41,998 nt of DNA from positions 1 through 41,998 of the forward strand of contig JABIWF010000144.1 in the NCBI GenBank assembly GCA_018701175.1, given 5' to 3'. Numbering within the stretch: position 1 is the stretch's first letter; each line of letters starts with the position of its first letter. Shown here one piece after another: positions 1 to 9,868 of this stretch. The position numbers were made by a program, and so were the translations under genes. The notes beneath the pieces were generated by a model. The model was not told the origin of the DNA. It saw nothing but the letters and a program-made list of their open reading frames with translations, and ran no database searches. This stretch comes from Methanobacteriota archaeon. GTDB taxonomy: Archaea; Thermoplasmatota; Poseidoniia; Poseidoniales; Poseidoniaceae.

Positions 1-658
1 AATTAGAACCTATGAGCCCACCAACCAAAACAACAGATACAAAATATGTCAAAACACCCCAATCGATCATCAATTCACCTGAAACGTTAGCCCCTATCAA
101 ACCCGCAAGCGAGTTAACCCAAATGAACAGAGCCGATGTTGCAGCTGCTGTTTTTGGAGTCGCCCATCCCTTCAGTAACAATATCGGAGATAGGAAAATA
201 CCTCCACCAACACCTATAATTCCACTGAAAAAACCAATTGCTCCACCCCAAGGCATCGCTTTCTTAAACGTCAAATCTTCAGTTTTTGTATTTATTTTGG
301 TTTTGGATAACAATTTCCAAGACGCCCAAAACAACACAAGCGACAACAGTATATCATAATACAAATCATCTATTGAGATATACCCCCCAATAAAAGCCAT
401 AGGAATACTTGCAACAATGAAAGGCATTGTTAATTTTAAATTATGGAAACCATTTCGTTGGTAATAAAAAAAAGCAATTCCAGCAACGACCAAATTAAGT
501 ATCCATGAATGTTGTTTTAGCCATAAACTTTCCATCAATCCATACGACGTCATAGATAACACTGCTAAATATCCAGATGCGCCACCATGACCGACACTCG
601 AATACAGCACAGCCACACAAAAAAGCCCGAATAATAGAATTACGAACTCAAACTCCAT
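1..658 (-). CDS. TauE/SafE-family membrane transporter (partial, C-terminus beyond window edge)
   Basis: Manual minus-strand translation from ATG at 658: MEFEFVILLFGLFCVAVLYSSVGHGGASGYLAVLSMTSYG...PWGGAIGFFSGIIGVGGGIFLSPILLLKGWATPKTAAATSALFIWVNSLAGLIGANVSG; repeated G-rich TauE/SafE half motifs. Missing from the ORF track because it runs off the edge. Confidence 0.85.
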   Translation of the reverse strand, partial: MEFEFVILLFGLFCVAVLYSSVGHGGASGYLAVLSMTSYGLMESLWLKQHSWILNLVVAGIAFFYYQRNGFHNLKLTMPFIVASIPMAFIGGYISIDDLYYDILLSLVLFWASWKLLSKTKINTKTEDLTFKKAMPWGGAIGFFSGIIGVGGGIFLSPILLLKGWATPKTAAATSALFIWVNSLAGLIGANVSGELMIDWGVLTYFVSVVLVGGLIGSN

Positions 659-712
659 AGCAACCGATAATATGTCCCATAACATGAAAGTAAATCTCTT
701 TTTAGGACTTTC

Positions 713-1924
713 ATGGGCAGCGGAACTCCTTATTTCATCCCACTCGAAGAGGCGATAGAAATCACTCTCAAAAGGAGATTATCTCCTGACAGCGAAGTCA
801 TCTCTATCGACGAAGCCTTCCATAGGATACTTTCAGAGTCACTTTCGGCACGAACGAATGATCCACCTTTTGACAATTCTGCAATGGATGGATTTGCTGT
901 TAACTATATAGAATCTAAAAATCCTCCAAATAAATTTAAAATTTCCAATACCATAACTGCCGGAAATAAATTTGATAATTCGATTGTCAGTGGAGAAGCT
1001 GCTCGAATAATGACTGGCGCACCAATACCAGAAGGAGCAGATTCAATCATTCCAATTGAGGCTTGCGAAGTAGATGAAGAGAACGAAACCGTTACCTTAA
1101 ACCATGAATCCAAACCTCATTTTATTCGTAAAAAAGGTGAGAATTTCACAGAAAACGAAATATTGCTCAAAACCGGGACACTTTTGACACCTGAGAAAAC
1201 TTCACTCTGTGCCGCTATGGGGCATAATAAAATCAAAGTCTTCAAACCACTCAAAGTAGCAATAATTTCTACCGGTGATGAATTGAGATTGCCAGGTGAA
1301 GTTTTACAGAAAGGCGAAATCTATGAATCCAATACTTTCGGCCTATCAGGTCTTGTCAAGTGGCTCGGGCACGAGCCAGTAAGATTTTCTTCAGTGGTTG
1401 ATAATTTAGATAAATTGAGAGAAACACTCGATGCTGCAGCAACAAAATGCGACCTAATAATTACCTCGGGCGGAGTTTCAATGGGTGATAGAGACTTTGT
1501 TAGGAAAATAATGGAAGATGAGGGTGAAATTGATTTTTGGCGAATTAAAGTTAGGCCAGGATCACCACCCCTCTTTGGAGCATGGAATGACACGCCAATC
1601 TTTGGACTTCCAGGAAACCCAGTCAGTAGCCATGTTGTTTTCAGAGTGCTTGTTGCGCCGTACTTACGGGCATCGACTTCGGGTGGTGGTTTAGAAGAAA
1701 AGCGTGTCCGAGTGCAGTTAGCAGAACCGTTCAAAACTTCACCCACAGATCTTATTCTTCGACGAATAGTTATTGATACATCAGGGGAAAACCTACTCGC
1801 ATATTCAACCGGATATCAGGGCTCCGGCAATCTCAACAGTTTGGTTTTAGCTGATGGTTTAACGTTACTTGAACCAGGCCACTCCGGTGAAAAAGACACG
1901 TGGTGCGACGCACTCTTATTGTAG
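713..1924 (+). CDS. moeA: Molybdopterin molybdenumtransferase MoeA
   Basis: 403 aa; NDPPFDNSAMDGFAV, GAPIPEGADSIIPIE, STGDEL, SGGVSMGDRDFV, GLPGNPVSS motifs of MoeA. Confidence 0.93.
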   Translation: MGSGTPYFIPLEEAIEITLKRRLSPDSEVISIDEAFHRILSESLSARTNDPPFDNSAMDGFAVNYIESKNPPNKFKISNTITAGNKFDNSIVSGEAARIMTGAPIPEGADSIIPIEACEVDEENETVTLNHESKPHFIRKKGENFTENEILLKTGTLLTPEKTSLCAAMGHNKIKVFKPLKVAIISTGDELRLPGEVLQKGEIYESNTFGLSGLVKWLGHEPVRFSSVVDNLDKLRETLDAAATKCDLIITSGGVSMGDRDFVRKIMEDEGEIDFWRIKVRPGSPPLFGAWNDTPIFGLPGNPVSSHVVFRVLVAPYLRASTSGGGLEEKRVRVQLAEPFKTSPTDLILRRIVIDTSGENLLAYSTGYQGSGNLNSLVLADGLTLLEPGHSGEKDTWCDALLL

Positions 1925-1932
1925 GTGAACAC

Positions 1933-2814
1933 ATGAAATTTACATCCTCTCAGGAACAGACACTTCTCGATGCCCTATCGGAATTCATGAAAGAAACCTC
2001 TCGGGCCAAACTGCGTAAGATGCTTACTGAAGGCCGAATTCAAGTTGATGGAACAATTCAACATAAAGCCAAGTTTCAGGTTGGGAAAGATGTTCAGATA
2101 GAAATTCTAAGCCGAGTCAAAGCCCAAGAAATCACCCCACCCCCAGTACCTAAACACAAACGAATCAATCTCAACGTCATCTGGGAAGACGATGCAATTC
2201 TTGTCGTAGAAAAGCCAGCTGGGCTTCTCTCTATTGCCACCAATAAACTCGAAGTCGATACACTCCACTCACGATGTGTTGACTATGTGAGGCTCGAAGA
2301 TGAACGGAACTGGTGTCATATCGTTCATCGACTGGACCGCGACACTTCCGGAGTTATGGTTTTTGCACGGCATGAGCGGCACAAGGAATACATCCAACTC
2401 CAATTTGCTCAGCGAGCCGTTCACCGTACGTATCATGCGCTTGTTGAAGGTCGACCGAAAAACATTTCCGGTTCGACCAGAGAATGGCTCGTTGAAGATA
2501 AACAACTCCATGTTAAGCGAGTTAAGTCGAGCTTTCACGGCGCTAAAGAAGCCATTACTCATTGGAGTGTTACTGAGACTGATAATTCCATCTCCCTACT
2601 TCAAGTCAGTATTGAGACAGGAAGGCGTCACCAGATTCGTATGGCAATGAGGTCACTGGGCTGTCCAGTCGTTGGAGATGAATTACATGGTGCTGAAACA
2701 AATCCATTAAATCGCGTTTGTTTACACGCATCCGCTCTTGAATTTCTTCACCCTGAAAGCGATGAACCGGTACGATTCGAAGTACCAATTCCTCGCGGCT
2801 TCCATCCTGCTTGA
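1933..2814 (+). CDS. RluA-family 23S rRNA/tRNA pseudouridine synthase with N-terminal S4 domain
   Basis: S4-like N-terminus (SRAKLRKMLTEGRIQVDG) and RluA motif HRLDRDTSGVMVFA. ATG at 1933 preferred to 1900: AGGTGA lies just upstream. Confidence 0.9.
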   Translation: MKFTSSQEQTLLDALSEFMKETSRAKLRKMLTEGRIQVDGTIQHKAKFQVGKDVQIEILSRVKAQEITPPPVPKHKRINLNVIWEDDAILVVEKPAGLLSIATNKLEVDTLHSRCVDYVRLEDERNWCHIVHRLDRDTSGVMVFARHERHKEYIQLQFAQRAVHRTYHALVEGRPKNISGSTREWLVEDKQLHVKRVKSSFHGAKEAITHWSVTETDNSISLLQVSIETGRRHQIRMAMRSLGCPVVGDELHGAETNPLNRVCLHASALEFLHPESDEPVRFEVPIPRGFHPA

Positions 2815-2954
2815 GATTGAATTTATTCAATTTCAGAGTAAAATTACATCAATCAAACATCGCAGATCAGCATGAAATCAATCATGCACCGATTTGCTGT
2901 TGAAAAGCACGACTTGAAGAACCGTTGACTGTCCGTTAAGTATGAGGCGAGTCC

Positions 2955-5891
2955 ATGAGTCAACCAGGTGATGAAGGTTGGATTGAGGTTCGTGGGGCGC
3001 GCACACACAATCTGCAAGATGTTACCGTCAAACTCCCAAGGGGGCAATTTGTAGTTATTTCAGGAGTGTCGGGCTCTGGTAAGTCCAGCCTCGCCTTCGA
3101 TACACTGTATGCAGAGGGCCAACGCCGCTATGTAGAAAGCCTCTCCTCATACGCTCGTCAATTTATTGGGCAGATGAAGAAAGCAGACTGCGACGGTATT
3201 GAAGGCCTATCTCCGGCCATCTCCATCGACCAAAAGCAAGGCTCTCACAATCCACGTTCTACTGTTGCCACAGTTACAGAGATTCAAGATTACTTGAGGC
3301 TGCTATGGGCTCGTATTGGAAAGCCGCACTGCCCCACATGTGGGAGGGAAGTAGCTCGAAGAACCGTCCAGGAGATTGTCGATGATATCGTATGGCACAT
3401 GGAAGGTCACGCCATCGTCTTGTGGTCTCCAGCGGTGAGGGCTCGCAAGGGAACACACCAAGATTTGTTTCGACAACTCGTCGAACAAGGATATTTGCAT
3501 GGCAAGGTAAACGGTCATGAAGTCGGATTTGAAAACCCCCCTGAACTTGATAAGAACTTCCGGCACGATATTGATGTTCGAATCGACCGTTTGCGATGCA
3601 CTCGCGAACGCCGACAGCGTCTCACAGAATCCGTTGAAGGTGCATTGAAAATTGGTGGCGGAACAGTTGCCATTGAAAGCCTCGAAGCACCATTGGAAGA
3701 TGCGACTCTCTCAGAGGGCACACGTTCCCATTTTACAAAACAAGGAGAAACAATCGCATGGTCTGAAGACTTTGCTTGTCCAGACCACGGGGCTTTCATG
3801 CCCGAATTATCTCCTCGCGTCTTCTCTTTCAACTCTCCACTTGGTGCCTGCGGAGTCTGTCAAGGATTGGGTGTAGAACGGCAATTCAACATCGAGCTTA
3901 TCGTTGACGGCACACTAACTGTTTCGAATGGATGTGTTCGCCCATGGCGCCAATCCATGTCACCGTCATGGTATCGCCGACTGCTCGAACAAGTTTGCCA
4001 ACATTACGGCATATCACGTAACACCCCTTTTGAATTACTTGATGACGATGATAAAGACATTCTCTTGAACGGCTCGGGCTCTACTGTTATCAACTTCCAT
4101 TTTGAATCAGATAACGGCTCTGTCTACAAGATGAATCGCCCATGGGAAGGCATCATAGCACGCTTGCAAAAAACATACACGGAAACCACTTCAGAACGCA
4201 CGCGTAGTCGCCTTGTAAGTTGTATGACCGACCTTGATTGTTCTTCATGCGGTGGTGAAAAACTCAATGCTGCAGCGCGGTATGTTTCTGTTGGAGGCAT
4301 TCGCCTTCCTGAAGTGAGCCGCTGCTCAGTTCACGACTCTCTTGCACTTGTTCGTGCTTGGCATCCTGATGGAGACGGCGCCCCTGAGAGTTTTGCTGAC
4401 GTTCTTGAAACGCTTGACGAGCGCAGTTTGTTTATTGGGAAGGACATACTGAAAGAAATCGAAAACCGACTTGGTTTCCTTGACAGCGTTGGCCTTGATT
4501 ACCTCACTTTAGATCGAAAAGCCAACACCCTTTCTGGCGGAGAAAGTCAACGAATTCGTTTGGCAACCCAGATTGGAAGCCGCCTCACTGGAGTCATGTA
4601 TGTACTCGATGAACCTTCAATTGGCCTTCATCAAAGAGACAATGCGCGACTTCTCGCAACACTCCGAGAATTGAGCGACTTAGGGAACACCCTCATCGTT
4701 GTCGAACACGATGAAGATACATTACGGCAAGCCGATTGGTTGTGCGACCTTGGCCCAGGTGCTGGACTTGAAGGTGGGATGATTGTAGCAAACGGCCCTC
4801 CCGAGGTTGCCATGAAAAACAAAGAATCCGTAACTGGGGCTTTCTTGAGTGGCGAGCGCGTCATCGAAGTTCCAAAGAACAGAAGGAAGCCCACCAAGAA
4901 ATGGATTGAAATTAAAGGAGCCCAGCACAACAACCTACAATCCATCAATGCCAAATTTCCAATCGGTTGCATGACGGCCGTAACGGGTGTGTCTGGTTCA
5001 GGTAAGTCGTCACTGGTTTCGGGAATTCTTGCTCCAGCACTTCAACGGCATCTCCACAATTCCGACGGTGTTGCTGGGAAGCACAAATCATTGAAAGGCT
5101 TGGAACATGTCGATAAAGCCATTATCATCGACCAATCTCCAATCGGTAGAACCCCGCGTTCAAATCCCGCGACGTACACCAAAGTGTTCGATGAAATCCG
5201 CATACTTTTCTCGAAAACGACGCTTGCAAAAGAGCGCGGCTACAAACCAGGCCACTTCAGTTTCAACGTGAAAGGTGGCCGATGCGAATCGTGCAAAGGT
5301 GCGGGCTCAATCAAGTTGGAAATGAATTTCCTACCGGATGTTTGGATCACATGCGACATCTGTCAAGGATTGCGATACACTCGCGAGTGCTTGGAAGTCA
5401 CTTGGAAAGGAAAGAACATCAACGAGATTCTACAGATGCCAATAGGTGAAGCCGTTGTTTTCTTTGAGAATCACCGTAAGATCTTCCGCACACTCGATAC
5501 ACTACGCGCAGTCGGCCTTTCCTATGTCCGTCTCGGTCAACCTGCTACAACACTTTCTGGCGGTGAAGCTCAACGAGTTAAACTAGCCAGCGAATTAAGA
5601 CGCCCACCGAACAAACATACCGTCTACATTCTCGATGAACCGACGACAGGCCTATCGTTCTCGGATGTGGAACTGCTCATTAACGTCCTTCTTGAACTCC
5701 GAGAAAAGGGCCACAGTGTCATCGTTATCGAACATCATCTGGATGTAGTCAAATCCGCTGATTGGGTTCTTGACCTTGGCCCTGAAGGTGGAGAGCGTGG
5801 AGGAACCATCCTCGCCAAAGGCACACCAGAAGATATAGCAGCCCATGAGGGCAGTTTTACAGGCCAATATCTGGCGAAACTCCTCAATTGA
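2955..5891 (+). CDS. uvrA: UvrABC system protein A (excinuclease ATPase)
   Basis: 978 aa; two ABC ATPase modules (GVSGSGKSSLAFDT, GVSGSGKSSLVSGIL), LSGGESQRIRLATQIG, LSGGEAQRVKLASEL, CxxC zinc motifs. Confidence 0.97.
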   Translation: MSQPGDEGWIEVRGARTHNLQDVTVKLPRGQFVVISGVSGSGKSSLAFDTLYAEGQRRYVESLSSYARQFIGQMKKADCDGIEGLSPAISIDQKQGSHNPRSTVATVTEIQDYLRLLWARIGKPHCPTCGREVARRTVQEIVDDIVWHMEGHAIVLWSPAVRARKGTHQDLFRQLVEQGYLHGKVNGHEVGFENPPELDKNFRHDIDVRIDRLRCTRERRQRLTESVEGALKIGGGTVAIESLEAPLEDATLSEGTRSHFTKQGETIAWSEDFACPDHGAFMPELSPRVFSFNSPLGACGVCQGLGVERQFNIELIVDGTLTVSNGCVRPWRQSMSPSWYRRLLEQVCQHYGISRNTPFELLDDDDKDILLNGSGSTVINFHFESDNGSVYKMNRPWEGIIARLQKTYTETTSERTRSRLVSCMTDLDCSSCGGEKLNAAARYVSVGGIRLPEVSRCSVHDSLALVRAWHPDGDGAPESFADVLETLDERSLFIGKDILKEIENRLGFLDSVGLDYLTLDRKANTLSGGESQRIRLATQIGSRLTGVMYVLDEPSIGLHQRDNARLLATLRELSDLGNTLIVVEHDEDTLRQADWLCDLGPGAGLEGGMIVANGPPEVAMKNKESVTGAFLSGERVIEVPKNRRKPTKKWIEIKGAQHNNLQSINAKFPIGCMTAVTGVSGSGKSSLVSGILAPALQRHLHNSDGVAGKHKSLKGLEHVDKAIIIDQSPIGRTPRSNPATYTKVFDEIRILFSKTTLAKERGYKPGHFSFNVKGGRCESCKGAGSIKLEMNFLPDVWITCDICQGLRYTRECLEVTWKGKNINEILQMPIGEAVVFFENHRKIFRTLDTLRAVGLSYVRLGQPATTLSGGEAQRVKLASELRRPPNKHTVYILDEPTTGLSFSDVELLINVLLELREKGHSVIVIEHHLDVVKSADWVLDLGPEGGERGGTILAKGTPEDIAAHEGSFTGQYLAKLLN

Positions 5892-5935
5892 TTTCTCCGT
5901 ATTGTTCAAAGAGCGTAGTCTACGGCATTCTCTAC

Positions 5936-5951
5936 GCCCCCTACGGGGGCG
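5936..5951 (+). promoter_or_regulatory. GC-rich hairpin with UACG tetraloop just upstream of purL start
   Basis: CGCCCC-TACG-GGGGCG: 6-bp perfect stem closing a C(UACG)G loop, 11 nt before ATG 5963. Confidence 0.55.
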
Positions 5952-5962
5952 GGTGTAACTCA

Positions 5963-8900
5963 ATGGCAATAACGCGTGTAGAAGTAACGCCAAAACAAGG
6001 TACTGGAATGCGCGATGTCCGCGGCGACGTAGTCCGGCGCCAACTCATGGCCGACCACGGAATTGATGTTTCAGAAGTACGCTCAATAACCGGATTTCTC
6101 ATCAAATCTTCAGTTCCATCCTCTGATATATCGGAACGCGTCAACGACTTGTTCTCAGACCCAATTATTGAAGACGCAGTCACAGACACCCTCTTTCTAA
6201 CATCTCCTCTACATTTCCCAATAGCTCCTGATGCCGCAATTACTGTTGGTTTCAAACCCGGCGTAACGGATAACCCTGGCAGTGCCGCATACGATGGTTT
6301 CAGAACTATTTTCACTCAGGATGAATCGCTGGAAGACGCATCAATTTCAACATATCAAACCTATATTTTCTACGGGCTCCCGAGCGAAGTAACTGCCGAG
6401 TGGCTCGCAACAACACTGCACAACAACCTCATCCAACGAGCAGAGATTGCGGACGGCGAAGCATGCGCTCAAGCACAATGGCCCGCCATCGATTATCCAG
6501 AAAAACCCCCCCAGACCCGAACTCCTCCTCAAGCAATGAACCTAGAAATTCCAGATGAGGAACTTATTGCTTTATCAGAATCTGGCCTTCTTGCACTCAA
6601 CCTTGAGGAGATGCAAACGATTCAGAGACATTATCGAGATGCGGAGATTCAAGCGTCTCGTGCAGCAGTCGGAATAGTCGGTAACGCCCCGACAGATGTC
6701 GAACTTGAGTGCCTAGCACAAACTTGGAGTGAGCATTGTAAACACAAGATTTTTGCATCAAAAATCCATCACGTGGATACTGAAACAGGCGAAGACAGCG
6801 TTATTGATTCAATATTCAAAACACATATCATGAAACCAACTCACGATATGCAAAAAGAAGTCGATTGGCTCCTATCTGTGTTCCATGATAACTCCGGCGT
6901 CATTGCTTGGGATGAAAACTGGAGCGTTTGTATGAAAGCAGAGACCCACAATTCTCCTTCAGCACTTGATCCATACGGGGGCGCTATGACGGGCATTGTC
7001 GGAGTGAACCGCGATATTTTGGGTACGGGCCTCGGCGCTCGACCAATCGCCAATACCGATGTATTCTGCTTCGGACCTCCGAATTGGGAAGGTGAATTAC
7101 CCGACAACCTCTTCCACCCTTCGCGAGTTCTTCGTGGAGTGCATGCGGGCGTACGTGTCGGTGGAAATGAATCAGGCATTCCCACTGTGAATGGGGCCAT
7201 CGTCTTTGATGACCGTTACATTGGCAAACCTCTCGTTTATTGCGGTACAGTCGGAATCATGCCACGCGTTCTTCCTGACGGCCGTGAATCCCACATCAAG
7301 ACTCCAACATCTGGCGACATCGTGTACATGGTTGGCGGGAGGGTTGGTTATGATGGGATTCATGGTGCGACTTTTTCATCGCTTGAACTTACTGAAGAAT
7401 CACCTTCCAGCGCAGTTCAAATTGGCGATCCTATTACACAAAAGAAAATGCTTGACATGGTCCTCGAAGCACGCGACGCTGGCCTGATTACATGCATTAC
7501 AGACAACGGCGCTGGAGGTCTTTCTTCATCCATTGGAGAGATGGCAGAATACACCAACGGTTGTGAGATTGACCTCGCCAAAGTCCCCCTCAAACAACCG
7601 GGCCTATCGGCATGGGAAATTCTTGTATCTGAAAGCCAAGAGAGGATGACTATTGCAGTTAAATCATCAGATTGTGCGGCATTTGAATCGATGGCCAAAC
7701 TGCACGAAGTAGAAGCAACTGCAGTTGCAACATTTACCAGCAGCGGGATGTTCCACGTCAAATACGACACCGACACTGTGGCATACCTCCCTATTGAATT
7801 CCTTCATGACGGCGTTCCTCAACTTCAACTTGAATCCGAATGGCGCACCCCCCAGCAAGCCATCTTCAATCCTGAAAACATCGTGTTGGGTGACGACGCA
7901 GGACACTCTCCGGTTTTGTTGGATATGCTTGCCCGACCGAATATTGCATCCAAGGAGTCATGGGTTCGCCAGTACGACCATGAAGTCATTGCTCAAACAG
8001 CAGTCAAGCCGTTCGTAGGAGTTGAAAGAGACGGGCCGGGGGATGCCGGAGTTATCGCACCACTGCACGGCGACCCGCATGGTTTGGTCATCTCGTGCGG
8101 TATCGCTCCGCGTTATTCGGATTTAGACGCTGGTGCCATGGCCGCAGCTTCGATTGACGAAGCAGTTCGAAATGCAGTTTGCGCCGGTATTGACGTGGAC
8201 AAGATGGCTGGGTTAGACAACTTCTGCTGGCCAGACTCCATCGAATCTGTGAAAACCCCCGATGGCAGATTCAAACTTGCACAACTTGTACGAGCAAACA
8301 GGGAACTTGAGCGCGTATGCCGTGCCTACCGACTTCCTTGCGTTTCAGGTAAAGATTCGATGAAAAACGACTATGGAAGTGGAGAGAACAAGATATCCAT
8401 TCCCCCAACGCTCCTTTACTCGGTATTTGGTGATCAACCAGATGTACGTTTCACTGCAACAAGCGACTTCAAAGGCGCTGGAGAACGCGTTTACCTTGTG
8501 GGCATTTCGAAGGAAGAACTCGGTGCATCTGAACTTTCCTTTATGATGAAGGAAAACGGTCGGGCGGAAGGAATTGGCGGACAAGTCCCCCTCCTTCCTC
8601 ATCCTGAACAAAACATCAAAACTTACCGCGCACTCTCAACAGCGATTCATGCCGGCCTAATTCAGACGGCCCACGACTGTTCTGAAGGTGGCGTAGCAGT
8701 CGCAGCGGCTGAAATGTGCATTGGTGGGCGAATCGGAGCAGAATTAGACATCGACGGAACGGGCGAATCAAGTGTTTGGTCTCGTCTTTGGGGCGAATCT
8801 CTTGGCCGATTTATCGTAGGCGTTCAACCTGAGCATGAAGCCGATTTTATCGAATGGATGGCAGGCCACCCCCTCACATTCCTTGGAACGGTCACTGCTT

Positions 8901-9010
8901 CTCAAGAACTCATTATTTCCGATGGTTATGAACCACTCATCAAACTCAAGATTCCAGCGATGGTTGATGCGTGGCAGAATACCTTGGATATGACAGGGGG
9001 TGTAGCATAA
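5963..9010 (+). CDS. purL: Phosphoribosylformylglycinamidine synthase, PurS-like domain fused to PurL
   Basis: N-terminus ITRVEVTPKQGTGMRDVRGDVVRRQL...V resembles PurS; the rest is PurL (QTWSEHCKHKIF, KAETHNSPSALDPYGGA, GGRVGYDGIHGATFSS, DNGAGGLSSSIGEM). Start moved from 5888 to ATG 5963. Confidence 0.93.
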   Translation: MAITRVEVTPKQGTGMRDVRGDVVRRQLMADHGIDVSEVRSITGFLIKSSVPSSDISERVNDLFSDPIIEDAVTDTLFLTSPLHFPIAPDAAITVGFKPGVTDNPGSAAYDGFRTIFTQDESLEDASISTYQTYIFYGLPSEVTAEWLATTLHNNLIQRAEIADGEACAQAQWPAIDYPEKPPQTRTPPQAMNLEIPDEELIALSESGLLALNLEEMQTIQRHYRDAEIQASRAAVGIVGNAPTDVELECLAQTWSEHCKHKIFASKIHHVDTETGEDSVIDSIFKTHIMKPTHDMQKEVDWLLSVFHDNSGVIAWDENWSVCMKAETHNSPSALDPYGGAMTGIVGVNRDILGTGLGARPIANTDVFCFGPPNWEGELPDNLFHPSRVLRGVHAGVRVGGNESGIPTVNGAIVFDDRYIGKPLVYCGTVGIMPRVLPDGRESHIKTPTSGDIVYMVGGRVGYDGIHGATFSSLELTEESPSSAVQIGDPITQKKMLDMVLEARDAGLITCITDNGAGGLSSSIGEMAEYTNGCEIDLAKVPLKQPGLSAWEILVSESQERMTIAVKSSDCAAFESMAKLHEVEATAVATFTSSGMFHVKYDTDTVAYLPIEFLHDGVPQLQLESEWRTPQQAIFNPENIVLGDDAGHSPVLLDMLARPNIASKESWVRQYDHEVIAQTAVKPFVGVERDGPGDAGVIAPLHGDPHGLVISCGIAPRYSDLDAGAMAAASIDEAVRNAVCAGIDVDKMAGLDNFCWPDSIESVKTPDGRFKLAQLVRANRELERVCRAYRLPCVSGKDSMKNDYGSGENKISIPPTLLYSVFGDQPDVRFTATSDFKGAGERVYLVGISKEELGASELSFMMKENGRAEGIGGQVPLLPHPEQNIKTYRALSTAIHAGLIQTAHDCSEGGVAVAAAEMCIGGRIGAELDIDGTGESSVWSRLWGESLGRFIVGVQPEHEADFIEWMAGHPLTFLGTVTASQELIISDGYEPLIKLKIPAMVDAWQNTLDMTGGVA

Positions 9011-9864
9011 TGTCAGCACCTCGAGTTGCCGTGTTGTTCGGTTTTGGAATCAATTGCGATCATGAAACCGCTGCTGTTTTCAATTTAGTAGGAGGTAATT
9101 CTGAACGCATACACCTAAACCATTTTGTGCAAGGAAATCGAGTTCTCGACGATTTTGATATTCTCGCAGTTCCGGGAGGTTTCTCATTCGGCGACCATCT
9201 TGGTAGTGGCCGTTTAATGGGGAACAGAATGCGTTTCGCTCTTCGCGAACAGCTTCATGCATTTGTTGCAGCAGGTAAACCAATAATTGGCATTTGCAAT
9301 GGCTTTCAAGTTCTTGTGAAAACCGGCCTTTTACCCGGCCCAAACACCTCCAACCCACTTCCAGATTTTGTTCAGCGAGCGAGTCTAACGCTCAACGATT
9401 CCGGCAGATATGAAGACCGTTGGGTCACACTTGAATTTGATCCTGACAGCCCATGCATTTGGACCAAAGGTATCCAGCGGATTGATTGCCCAGTTCGCCA
9501 CGGGGAAGGGAAATTTGTTATGCCATCGTCAACGGACTTCGATGCATTGTCGGCGAACCACCAACTTGCAGTTCGCTATGTTGATCCATCAACTCCGGTA
9601 GGACAAGGAGTGACGGATGACCCCCTCCCATTCCCAATTTCCCCTAATGGGAGTATGCGAAATGTTGCAGGAGTATGCGATTCTACCGGACTTGTTTTCG
9701 GTCTAATGCCTCACCCTGAAGCAGTCTATGCCAAATGGTTGCACCCTCACCACACCAGAGGATCGGCACCAGGCCCACTTTCGAGTGATGTATTGGGCGA
9801 ATGGGAAGGCGAAGGGCTGCAAATGTTCCGCAATGCAATCGAATACGTCATGTCGAAGCGCTGA
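9010..9864 (+). CDS. purQ: Phosphoribosylformylglycinamidine synthase glutaminase subunit
   Basis: PRVAVLFGFGINCDHET, VPGGFSFGDHL, GICNGFQVLVKTGLLPG, MPHPEA; TAATG stop/start overlap with purL. Confidence 0.94.
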   Translation: MSAPRVAVLFGFGINCDHETAAVFNLVGGNSERIHLNHFVQGNRVLDDFDILAVPGGFSFGDHLGSGRLMGNRMRFALREQLHAFVAAGKPIIGICNGFQVLVKTGLLPGPNTSNPLPDFVQRASLTLNDSGRYEDRWVTLEFDPDSPCIWTKGIQRIDCPVRHGEGKFVMPSSTDFDALSANHQLAVRYVDPSTPVGQGVTDDPLPFPISPNGSMRNVAGVCDSTGLVFGLMPHPEAVYAKWLHPHHTRGSAPGPLSSDVLGEWEGEGLQMFRNAIEYVMSKR

Positions 9865-9868
9865 TACA

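Noticed and set aside
12-359. 115-aa plus-strand ORF at window start
   Set aside because: Antisense to the partial TauE/SafE-like gene, which has a convincing membrane-protein translation.
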